This document shows positions 45,930-53,985 of a DNA stretch of 64,000 nt, one piece after another; within the stretch, counting starts at the first letter, position 1, and each line of letters starts with the position of its first letter. Where the stretch lies: positions 248,001-312,000 of the forward strand of contig NZ_JAFIQU010000004.1 in assembly GCF_017355985.1 (NCBI RefSeq), in the 5' to 3' direction. The translations under genes were made by a program, and so were the position numbers. The DNA comes from Arenibaculum pallidiluteum. GTDB lineage: Bacteria > Pseudomonadota > Alphaproteobacteria > Azospirillales > Azospirillaceae. Below the pieces are notes generated by a model. That model was not told the DNA's origin, ran no database searches, and worked only from the letters and a program-made list of their open reading frames with translations.

Positions 45930-47117
45930 GTGGAACCGACTCAGGCTTCCGTCCGCCGAACCCGATCCGAGGGGGCGCCGGTGCTCGGCCTTCTCCGATA
46001 TCTCTACCGGCTGGTGGCCCTGCCGAATCGCGTGGTCCAGATCGTCCTGGAGCTGCAGCGCCAGAGGGATGAGATGACACGGATTTCGACGGCGATCGGC
46101 ACTGCGCGACCGGAGAGGGCGGCGGAACCTGCCCTCGCCGCCTTCGTACCCGCGGGCCGGGACGTGTCTCGGGCCGGCCACGCGGGCTTCGGCGCCGCCG
46201 CGGGCACGGGCGTCCGGGACGGGCGGGCCCCTTCCGTCGAGCCGGCCGGCCGTCTCAGCGCAGGCGAACTCTTCGACCCTCGGGACATCCCGGCGCTCGC
46301 GCGGCACGTCGGCGAGCAGATGGTCCGGTCGCGCTGCCACGCCGTCTATCTCGGCGACCACACGGTGCTGGCCCGGTGCCTGGGCCGCTACAAGATGCTC
46401 GTGGATTCCCGGGATCTCGGCCTTGCGCCGCACATCATGCTCGAAGGGTTCTGGGAGTGGTGGCTGACACAGTTCATGATCGGCAAGGTCGGGGAAGGCA
46501 TGGCCGTCCTCGATATCGGCGCGAATTTCGGATATTACACCCTCCTGCTCTCCGACCTCGTCGGAGCCACGGGACGATGCCTAGCCTTCGAGCCCAACCC
46601 GGCGGTCGCCGAGCGGCTCGAGCGCTCCGTCGACATGAACGGCTTTTCCGGGCGGACCCGCGTGCTGCGTTGCGCCCTTGGGCGGGAGCCCGAGGGCAGC
46701 CTTCCTTTCTTCGTCCCCGCGGGGCAGCCGAAGAACGCCACCGTGGTGGACTCGAGCTTCGTGGCGCCGGACGGGTCCGGCACGCTCCTCCAGGTGCCGG
46801 TGACGACCGTGGATCGCGTGGTCGAGGGGCGCACCGACTTCGTGAAGATCGACGCCGAGGGCGCCGAGTACGACATCATCATGGGCATGCGGGACACGAT
46901 CGCCCGCGACCTCCCGCGCATGGTGGTCGAGTTCAACGCCGCGCGGAACTACGACGGCCGGGCACTCCTGGACTATCTCTGCGAAGTCTATGGGGGCCTG
47001 TCCTACGTGGATGTGGACGCGCATGCCAAGCCAGCAACCATCGACCGCGTCATGCGCGAGGATTTCGGAAACGACTGGCTGCTCTATTTCGAGCGGGCGG
47101 GCAGGCGCCGGCGCTGA
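45930..47117 (+). CDS. FkbM-family methyltransferase
   Basis: About 395 residues. The C-terminal ~230 residues are an FkbM-type class I methyltransferase with MAVLDIGANFGYYTLLLSDL, CLAFEPNPAVAERLE and FVKIDAEGAEYDII. An N-terminal helical region (LLRYLYRLVALPNRVVQIVL) may bind membrane. FkbM enzymes often O-methylate sugars of surface polysaccharides. GTG 45930 is preferred because AAGGAGAGGAG lies about 10 bp upstream; GTG 45864 and ATG 45900 are alternatives. No glycan cluster surrounds it, so the target is unknown. Confidence 0.83.
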   Translation: MEPTQASVRRTRSEGAPVLGLLRYLYRLVALPNRVVQIVLELQRQRDEMTRISTAIGTARPERAAEPALAAFVPAGRDVSRAGHAGFGAAAGTGVRDGRAPSVEPAGRLSAGELFDPRDIPALARHVGEQMVRSRCHAVYLGDHTVLARCLGRYKMLVDSRDLGLAPHIMLEGFWEWWLTQFMIGKVGEGMAVLDIGANFGYYTLLLSDLVGATGRCLAFEPNPAVAERLERSVDMNGFSGRTRVLRCALGREPEGSLPFFVPAGQPKNATVVDSSFVAPDGSGTLLQVPVTTVDRVVEGRTDFVKIDAEGAEYDIIMGMRDTIARDLPRMVVEFNAARNYDGRALLDYLCEVYGGLSYVDVDAHAKPATIDRVMREDFGNDWLLYFERAGRRRR

Positions 47118-47262
47118 AGGGGGCCCGCCCGCCATGGCCGCGACGCCCTGGCCGGGCTGCACAGGTTGGGATGCCTCAGCTGGATGCCCCGGCTTCAACG
47201 CCCCGGCAGGCCGCGGCGAGAAACATGTCGATGAGGCCGCGCCCGCGCGATATGCAGGCGCC

Positions 47263-48387
47263 ATGAGCGACGACAGCGCCTTCAAGATCTTCATCGTCAC
47301 CGCCCCGGGCCTGGAACCCATGCTTTGCGCCGAGGCGCGGGACAAGGGCTTCGCCGAGCCCCGGGCCGTCAAGGGCGGCGTCACCATCCAGGGCGGCTGG
47401 CAGGAGGTGTGGCGTGCCAATCTGGAGCTCCGCGGCGCGAGCCGCGTGCTCGCGCGCATCGGCGCCTTCCGGGCCTTCCACCTTGCCCAGCTCGACAAGC
47501 GCGCGCGCCGGATACCCTGGCGGGAGATCCTCCGCCCAGACGTGCCCGTGCGCGTCGATGCCGCCTGCAAGGGATCGCGCATCTATCACGCGGGCGCCGC
47601 GGCGCAGCGCATCGCGCGGGCGATCGGCGAGGAGCTCGGCTCTCCCGTCTCGCCAGACGCCGAGGTGACGATCAAGGCCCGCATTGACGACGATCTCTGC
47701 ACCGTCAGCGTCGACACGACGGGCGAGCCCCTGCACCGGCGCAAGCACAAGGAAGCCGTCAACAAGGCGCCTATGCGCGAGAACCTGGCAGCCCTCTTCC
47801 TGCGCCGCTGCGGCTTCGAAGGGACCGAGCCGGTCGTCGATCCCATGTGCGGCTCGGGCACCTTCGTGATCGAGGCGGCGGAGATCGCGGCGGGCCTCGC
47901 TCCCGGCCGCTCGCGGAGCTTCGCCTTCGAGAAGCTCGCGAGCTTCGACGAGGCCGCCTGGCAGCGCCTGCGTGCTGAGGGCGGCGCGGACGGCGAGGCG
48001 AAATCCGCAGTCCTGTTCCACGGAAGCGACCGTGACGCCGGCGCGATCGCCATGAGCCGCGCCAACGCAGCCCGGGCAGGCGTGGCCGCTCTGACGGAAT
48101 TCACGCAGCAGCCGATCGGCGCCCTTGTCGCGCCGGACGGGCCACCCGGCCTCGTGATCGTGAACCCTCCCTACGGGGGCCGGATCGGCGACGCGAAGGA
48201 TCTCCTGCCGCTCTACCAGACGCTCGGGCGGACGCTGCTCGGGGGCTTCTCGGGCTGGCGCGTCGGCCTCGTGACGAATGACGCCGCGCTCGCCAGGGCG
48301 ACCGGCCTGCCCTTCGGCCCGCCGGCGGCCCAGGCGCTGCATGGCGGGCTGCGCGTGACCCTGTTCCTGACCGCGCCGCTAGCCTGA
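47263..48387 (+). CDS. THUMP-domain RNA (guanine-N2) methyltransferase, RlmL-like
   Basis: 374 residues. N-terminal ferredoxin-like/THUMP region (about 1-165), then an UPF0020-type Rossmann domain with DPMCGSGTFVIEAA (SAM) and the NPPYGGR catalytic motif (NPPY) of N-methylating enzymes. Resembles the first half of RlmL, which makes m2G2445 in 23S rRNA; the second half of RlmL is absent, as usual in Alphaproteobacteria. The exact base is inferred. ATG 47263 is chosen from the family N-terminus (FKIFIVTAPGLEPML). Confidence 0.9.
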   Translation: MSDDSAFKIFIVTAPGLEPMLCAEARDKGFAEPRAVKGGVTIQGGWQEVWRANLELRGASRVLARIGAFRAFHLAQLDKRARRIPWREILRPDVPVRVDAACKGSRIYHAGAAAQRIARAIGEELGSPVSPDAEVTIKARIDDDLCTVSVDTTGEPLHRRKHKEAVNKAPMRENLAALFLRRCGFEGTEPVVDPMCGSGTFVIEAAEIAAGLAPGRSRSFAFEKLASFDEAAWQRLRAEGGADGEAKSAVLFHGSDRDAGAIAMSRANAARAGVAALTEFTQQPIGALVAPDGPPGLVIVNPPYGGRIGDAKDLLPLYQTLGRTLLGGFSGWRVGLVTNDAALARATGLPFGPPAAQALHGGLRVTLFLTAPLA

Positions 48388-48413
48388 ACAGGGCGGCAGC
48401 GCGTGATCCGGGA

Positions 48414-49488
48414 TCAGACGAAGACGTAGTCCGCGTATTCCCGCAAGCCTGCGGCATCCACCTCGACGGATCCATAGGGGGTCGTGAAGACCGTCCTGCC
48501 GCCCTCCTCGGATATGCTTGTCTCCTCGCGGGTGATGCCCGCGAAGCGCAGCCTTTCGCAACCCTGGGCACCCGGCCCGCTGACGCCCTCGCCGTTGAAC
48601 CCCGTCAGGACGTCATCGCCGAAATCCTCTTCGTAGTAGATCGCGCCAAAATCGGCCTCGTCCGTGCTGACCGACACGCGGTGCTGGCGTGCGAACACGA
48701 AGGTGTCGGCGTCAGTCTCCGTGGAGACCAGGCGATCGTCGCCGCCCGGCCCCTCGATCCAGTCGTCCCGCCCCGGCCCGCGAGCCGGTCGGCCTGGATC
48801 GATCCCATGATCCGGTCCGTGTACGCCGTTCCGCGGACCGTCACGCCTTGCGAACCGCCGTCGAACTCCAGCCCGCCAGGCCCGGAGGCATCGAAGATTT
48901 CGATGCCGCGGAAGGCGGCGTAGATACCAGGGTCCTCGCCGTCAGATTCGGTGACGATCTTCAGCGCGTTCCGGCCGAAGGCCTGCTCGTCCTCGAGCAC
49001 CCATTCGATGTCCGTCCGGATATCGATCGACGAGCGGTAGGTGTAGTAGATCTCGTCATAGGCGCTGGATGCTGCGGAGACGGTGCGGTTGTCGATCCGC
49101 AGCGTGTCCTTCCCCTCGCCGCCGTCAAAGACGCCGCCGGTATGGGGCACGGATGGCTCTTTCTTGGCGACGCTTTCGTCCGAGATCATGCCCTCGGCGG
49201 TCCAGAGCAGCACGTCTCGTCCGTCCCGGCCCGACAGCGTGTTGACGCCCGCGCCACCATCAATCTCGTCATTCCCGGCACCGCCGTAGAGCGCATCGTC
49301 ACCGGCATCGCCCAGAAGCCGGTCAGCCCCACCCTCGCCGCGCAGCACGTCATCGTCGTCGGCCCCTTTAAGAGGTCGCTGCCGCCGCGCCCCCAAACGC
49401 TGTCGTTTCCGCCGATCCCGTAGATCTCGCCGGGCCCGCTGGTGCCGGTAATCGCGTCGGCCGATGCCGTTCCTCTCTTGATCGCCAT
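48414..49488 (-). pseudogene. RTX/hemolysin-type calcium-binding protein gene with two frameshifts
   Basis: The reading starts at ATG 49488 (AAGGAGA upstream) with MAIKRGTASADAITGTSGP and GGNDSVWGRGGSDLLKG. It then needs a +1 base to continue as ADDDDVLRGEGGADRLLGDA, GDDALYGGAGNDEIDGGAG; the break is at the CCCC run 49363-49366. A second +1 base is needed near 48771-48780 (CCCGCCCC region) to pass from IQADRLAGRGG to DDWIEGPGGDDRLVSTETDA and so reach the normal end at 48414. With both repaired the product is about 358 residues with RTX nonapeptides, a secreted calcium-binding type. Either a decayed gene or sequence errors in G/C runs; I cannot tell. No type I secretion genes are nearby. Confidence 0.78.
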
Positions 49489-49625
49489 GGGATTCTCCTT
49501 GCCCAAGCAAGAGGCCGGGATGATCCCACGGTGCTAAGCGGACGGAGGTTCCGCGTTTGGACATGCGTACCGGGCGGATCAGGCGGATCGTTCAGATAGA
49601 GGGAGAAGGCACGCTTCCCTGGTAT

Positions 49626-51437
49626 TCACGGCAAAGGCCGGGGCACCACCTGATCCTGTTCAGCGGCGATTGCCATTCGGATCCACACGGTCGTCCCCAC
49701 GCCGATCTCGCTGGCGATGTCCATGGTCCCGCCTTGCAGCTCGATGAATCGGCGGGCAATGGTAAGGCCAAGGCCCGTTCCCCCATACCGCCGTCCGATC
49801 GAGGCCGAGGCCTGGTGAAACGCGTCGAAGACGCGAGGAATCTCCTCAGGGGCGATACCGATCCCCGTGTCGCGGATCTCGACCTCCGCAAAACCATTCC
49901 CCTTCGACAAACGGACGGATACGCGCCCTCCAGCCTCAGTGAACTTCACGGCGTTCGACAGGATGTTCAGCACAGCCTGCCTCAGCTTCATGCCATCGGC
50001 CGATATCCTTGGCACCGCCGCGCCATCGACCTCCAGCGAGATGCCCTTCGCTTCGGCCTCCGGGAGAAGCATCCTAACTGCGCTTCGGACAATGCCTTCG
50101 AGATCCGTGGGCTCGTGGACCGTCGTCGTCTTTCCTGCCTCGATCTTGGAGAGGTCCAGGACCGAGTTGATCAAGTGCAGCAGATGCGTGCCCGCAGTAT
50201 GGATATCGTCCGCATATTCGCGTGCGCTGCCCGGATTTCTCGGATCTCCGCCACGGAGGAGATCCGAGAATCCGATAATGGCGTTCAACGGCGTCCGCAG
50301 CTCATGACTCATAGCCGCCAGGAAGTTGGATTTTGCGCGGCTGGCCTGTTCCGCAGCCTGTCGCGCCTGCTCGGCGCGGGCACATTCCGCTGCCAGCGCG
50401 AGCGACATGCTGTTGCGGCGGCGCATATCACGAGCCATCAGGAGTGCGCCCAGAATGCTCGCCACGGCAAGGCAGGCAGCCATGATGCCCTGCTGGATAG
50501 CCTGCCTGCGCCAACCTTGGAGCATTTGCTCCCCGGACACCGAGACCTGAACAACCATGGGCAGCTCGCCCACTTTCCGGACGGCGACGATATGCCAGTC
50601 CTGCCCGGTATCCGCGATCTGTACGCCGTCAGTCGCTCCGCCGGCGCCATGCAGCTTTAAATCGGGCGCGATCGTGCCTTCGGCGACGCCCTCCCGTGAG
50701 TGCCCGGCGATGACTGTGCCACCGGTGTCCATCAGCAGAATCGTCTCTCCGTGCGGTCTTTCCAACGCCGCATAGAAATTCTGAAAGTGCTCCGGCTCCA
50801 AAGCCCCGAGGACCACGCCGGCGAAGCTCCCATCCGGATGATCCAGGCGTCGGCTGGCCGGGCTGAGCCATTGGCGGGTCACGCGGCCACGCAGTGCGTG
50901 GCCGACATACAGGCCGACGGCAGGGTTGTCCCGGTGCACCCGGAAGTAGTCCCGGTCGGAAGCATTGAGCTCGCGCGGCGGATCCGATGCAGAATCGATC
51001 ACCATCAGCCCTGAGGCGTCAAAGACGAAGAACTCCCGGACCTGCGGCGAGGAATCGGCCCGATGCCGTAGAATGCGCTGCATTGCGGCGCGGTCGACCG
51101 ATGGACCGGCGGCCTCGATGCTGGCCTCGGTGATCTGGAGCGCGAGGTCCACAGCCTCGTAGGCGCGCGCGGCATGCTCCGCAAGAGAGCGCGCATGGGT
51201 CGCAACCGTCTCATGGGCATGATGGATGGCAGCCGACCGCGCCTGCAGAAGGCCATGCCACGTAATCGCAAGAACGAGCGCCCCGAAGACAAAGCTGCCG
51301 CTGATCACGACCGCGGGGGTCAGGAACAGGGAACGCACGTTGCTGCCGCAGGCAAATCTCCAGAACGCAGGGACACCGAGCCCAACGAGTGCCCGGCGTT
51401 CCGTACTGCCTGACCCGGGCACGAAGTCGGACATCAA
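49626..51437 (-). CDS. sensor histidine kinase with periplasmic dCache-like domain
   Basis: 603 residues. A first membrane helix (about 40-62), a periplasmic sensor of ~250 residues with double-Cache/PDC features (SDRDYFRVHRDN, LLMDTGGTVIAGHS), a second helix (about 318-335), a coiled stretch, then HisKA with His378 in MSHELRTPLNAIIGFSD and HATPase with ILSNAVKF, IRDTGIGI and YGGTGLGL. The sensor type usually binds small organic acids or amino acids. It lies between two RTX genes and is divergent from the intact one. No adjacent response regulator. Confidence 0.93.
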   Translation of the reverse strand: MMSDFVPGSGSTERRALVGLGVPAFWRFACGSNVRSLFLTPAVVISGSFVFGALVLAITWHGLLQARSAAIHHAHETVATHARSLAEHAARAYEAVDLALQITEASIEAAGPSVDRAAMQRILRHRADSSPQVREFFVFDASGLMVIDSASDPPRELNASDRDYFRVHRDNPAVGLYVGHALRGRVTRQWLSPASRRLDHPDGSFAGVVLGALEPEHFQNFYAALERPHGETILLMDTGGTVIAGHSREGVAEGTIAPDLKLHGAGGATDGVQIADTGQDWHIVAVRKVGELPMVVQVSVSGEQMLQGWRRQAIQQGIMAACLAVASILGALLMARDMRRRNSMSLALAAECARAEQARQAAEQASRAKSNFLAAMSHELRTPLNAIIGFSDLLRGGDPRNPGSAREYADDIHTAGTHLLHLINSVLDLSKIEAGKTTTVHEPTDLEGIVRSAVRMLLPEAEAKGISLEVDGAAVPRISADGMKLRQAVLNILSNAVKFTEAGGRVSVRLSKGNGFAEVEIRDTGIGIAPEEIPRVFDAFHQASASIGRRYGGTGLGLTIARRFIELQGGTMDIASEIGVGTTVWIRMAIAAEQDQVVPRPLP

Positions 51438-51755
51438 CCCCTCTGGCTGCTTCCCGTGCGCGATGCAGTGCGATCATGACAAAGGTCTATGAAAATTCCA
51501 TAACCGACCAGACCCGGACGGAGAGGCACCATCGCGTGCTTGGATCGCGTGCTCGCCGTCGATCACGCTCCGACGCGCCTTCACGTGCCGGACATCGAGA
51601 TGATGTGAACCGGGAGCGCCGGGCCATGGCCGGTCCTCGCAAGTTCCGGCCTTTTTCGTGTTATCAAAATAGGTAGGGGCCGGCTTGCGGTTGTCCGGGA
51701 ACATCGAAGCGTGCTCGATGCATCTCCAGATCGCACCTGACTTCGAGTGTCCATT
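51438..51755. other. intergenic region between histidine kinase and RTX gene
   Basis: 318 bp. Holds an AT-rich imperfect dyad TATGAAAATTCCATA (51488-51502), likely in the kinase promoter, a 10-bp direct repeat ATCGCGTGCT at 51531 and 51544, and a terminator-like stem GGCCGG / CCGGCC followed by TTTTT (51628-51656, + strand). The last suggests that a short + strand transcript or gene remnant once ended here; I see no convincing gene. Confidence 0.5.
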
Positions 51756-52952
51756 ATGCCTTCTCAGCCGAGCCTCGGCGTCGCCTGGGGGTACGTCGGT
51801 ACCCCCGATCAGTGGTATCTGCCCGGCACCGACATCTCGGGACTGCCGGAGCCGGCCGAGGGTGCGCCGTCGAACGAGGCCCTCGTCGCGTGGGCGCCGC
51901 ACGTGGAGTGGGACGCCAGCTGGAAACACGGCAGCGTGTTCTCCGTGGAGGCACGCAAATCGACGATGCCGGACGGTCGCGTCGAGATGATCCACGAGAT
52001 CAACCCACAGGTCGGTTGGAACCAGCTCAAGAACATGTCGATCAAAGTTGACGGCGATGCGAACCTGACGGTCCGTGACGTCGTCCATGTGGACATCGAC
52101 GCCCGGGGCAAAGGCGCCTCGGCCCACGACGCGGACACGGTCGGATCCTCGATCGAGGTCCTCAGGGCCAAGCGTGGAAACATCCAGACCGGCGAGGACA
52201 ACGACACGGTCCTGGTCGCCCCGATGTCCAACGGCCCGGCCTGGAAGAACGAGTTCCGCATCGCGACCGGCGACGGCTCCGACACGATCACCGTCAAGAC
52301 CCCGGTCTATACGGAAGCATATGATTTTCCCGGCAGTACGCCGACCACCAACGGCCACGTGACGACGGTCCGAATCGACGCGGGAGACGGAAACGACATC
52401 ATGCGTCTCGGCGGCGCCCGCGAGATCGTCCAGGGCGGCGCCGGCACGCGCGACACCGTGATCTACGACCAGGCGACCAAGGGGGTCGTGGCCTTCCTCA
52501 ACGATGTCGGCGTCGCGACGCCGAAGGTCGGCGAGGGCGGTGCGCAGGGCGACGTGCTGATCGGCGTCGAGCGCCTGAAGGGGTCCAGCCTCAACGATGT
52601 CCTCCACGGGAACTCGGTCGATAATGACCTGATCGGCGGCCTGGGGGACGACCAGCTGATCGGAGGCGCCGGCCACGACCACTTCGTGATCAGCCGCGGC
52701 ATTGGAATCGATACCGTGCTCGACTTCGAGGTCGGCGCGGACTCCGTGGAGGTGCGCGGCAAGGACGTCGCCGACATCCACCAGGAGGTCATCACGATGC
52801 TGGATGGGACCGAGGGCCTGTCGATCTGGCTGAGCTACGAGGAGGGTTACGACGTCGCGGCGATCTTCCTGCCCGGCGTCACGACCCAGCTCACCCCCAA
52901 CGCCCATGCCGGCACCGAGGCCAACTGGCACGACGCAGTTCTGCTGTCCTGA
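51756..52952 (+). CDS. RTX-type calcium-binding protein
   Basis: 398 residues, no classical signal peptide, acidic. Glycine/aspartate nonapeptide repeats appear in the middle and C-terminal parts (RIDAGDGNDIMRLGG, REIVQGGAG, LIGGLGDDQLIGGAGHDHFVI), with a following VLDFEVGADSVEV strand, as in type I-secreted RTX proteins. The N-terminal 170 residues match no domain I know. Export by a type I system is the family expectation, but none is in the window. ATG 51756 has only a weak ribosome site; GTG 51747 is 3 codons upstream. Confidence 0.85.
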   Translation: MPSQPSLGVAWGYVGTPDQWYLPGTDISGLPEPAEGAPSNEALVAWAPHVEWDASWKHGSVFSVEARKSTMPDGRVEMIHEINPQVGWNQLKNMSIKVDGDANLTVRDVVHVDIDARGKGASAHDADTVGSSIEVLRAKRGNIQTGEDNDTVLVAPMSNGPAWKNEFRIATGDGSDTITVKTPVYTEAYDFPGSTPTTNGHVTTVRIDAGDGNDIMRLGGAREIVQGGAGTRDTVIYDQATKGVVAFLNDVGVATPKVGEGGAQGDVLIGVERLKGSSLNDVLHGNSVDNDLIGGLGDDQLIGGAGHDHFVISRGIGIDTVLDFEVGADSVEVRGKDVADIHQEVITMLDGTEGLSIWLSYEEGYDVAAIFLPGVTTQLTPNAHAGTEANWHDAVLLS

Positions 52953-53287
52953 CGATCGGCTGGATCTGCACACGGCCGTGGAAGCTGGGAAGGTTTTCCG
53001 CAAGTCTCGATACGGGCGGCGCATGGCGGGATCATGGCCGGCCGCCCGTACGATCCTCTCGTGCCTTGATGCGCGAGGAGCTGTCGGCGCCTGATGGATG
53101 CCAGCGAGCGCCTTCGGTACTCAGGGCAGAGATGGGCAGAGCGTCGGCTGCCCGTAAAATAACGGGATCGCGGCACGACCCGTGAACGGCCCCTCTCGCC
53201 TCGCTCCTTCGCGCGGAACAGCGGCGCCCCCTACTCGCCGCGGTCAAGCGCCGCGAGCGCGGCCTCGTCGACCGGCGCGGCTTCGCC
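52953..53287. other. intergenic region after the RTX gene
   Basis: 335 bp. Contains a perfect 10-bp inverted repeat TACGGGCGGC / GCCGCCCGTA at 53011-53020 and 53041-53050 (20-nt loop), possibly the end of the RTX message, and a small AT-rich hairpin CCCGT-AAAATA-ACGGG near 53152-53167. From 53186 the frame of the next gene is already open and protein-like but has no start codon. Confidence 0.5.
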
Positions 53288-53632
53288 GTGAAGACCAAGC
53301 CGCACGCGTACCGCCTGGTCCGCCTCACAGGCCCAGCAGTGCAGGCTGCCCTGTCCCCACCAGCGGCGCTGCTGCGCGACCGGCAGGCGGTGGTCGATGG
53401 CCACGTCGTCGACATGAAGCCGACCGAGTACGGCGCCGGCGCAACCGTCTGCGTCGTCCGGGCTGACGGCTCCATCGAACTCGTTCAACTCGTCACTACG
53501 GCGCCCATACCCGGTGAGAAATTCGGCCGCGCCAGCATGGCCGACCTGGGCCCGCATCCACATGGCCGGCTGGTCGGCGACGTGATTGCGGTGGGCCGGG
53601 TCGTGGAAGAGGTGCAGCCGGGCGAGCCGTGA
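53288..53632 (+). CDS. hypothetical protein, about 114 residues
   Basis: GTG start at 53288. Reads KTKPHAYRLVRLTGPAVQAA... through VDGHVVDMKPTEYGAGATV to a C-terminal GDVIAVGRVVEEVQPGEP; likely a small beta-rich soluble protein. I do not recognise it. Upstream of the GTG the same frame is open to 53186 and looks coding (LLAAVKRRERGLVDRRGFA), yet no ATG, GTG or TTG is found there, so the gene may be 5'-truncated. GC3 bias is moderate. The minus-strand frame over the same stretch is the alternative; I find it less protein-like. Confidence 0.42.
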   Translation: MKTKPHAYRLVRLTGPAVQAALSPPAALLRDRQAVVDGHVVDMKPTEYGAGATVCVVRADGSIELVQLVTTAPIPGEKFGRASMADLGPHPHGRLVGDVIAVGRVVEEVQPGEP

Positions 53633-53707
53633 GTGCACCCCATGACGCAACGTGCCGCCCCGTGTCGTGGGGAATCTCGCGCCCGCGTACTGGATAAATA
53701 CTGGCCA

Positions 53708-53738
53708 GAAAAGCAAAGCCCCGCTCGGTGGCGGGGCT
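53708..53738 (-). terminator. rho-independent terminator of tRNA-Glu
   Basis: 8-bp stem AGCCCCGC / GCGGGGCT with a 6-nt loop, followed on the minus strand by TTGCTTTTC. It lies 29 bp past the 3' end of the tRNA gene. Confidence 0.85.
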
Positions 53739-53766
53739 GTAAACGGCGGAAAACTTAGGCTTTGAG

Positions 53767-53842
<76 letters not shown>

Positions 53843-53985
53843 GAGGCCATGCGCGAGCGGTGTGTTGGATAGCTTCCGCGGGGGCCGTGCGCAAGCGATT
53901 TTCGGCGGTGCCCGCGCGATGCCTGGCTGCCGGTCCTCAAAAGTCGACGCCCCCTGCCCCGCTGCTTCCGCCGAAGCCCGCCGGC

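Noticed and set aside
51474..53024. 516-residue minus-strand frame opposite the RTX gene
   Set aside because: Antisense shadow of a GC-rich gene with clear RTX repeats on the plus strand; its composition (V/D/H/R-rich) is typical of such shadows.
53231..53716. 161-residue minus-strand frame
   Set aside because: Less protein-like than the plus-strand frame at 53288 and runs into the tRNA terminator region; kept only as an alternative.
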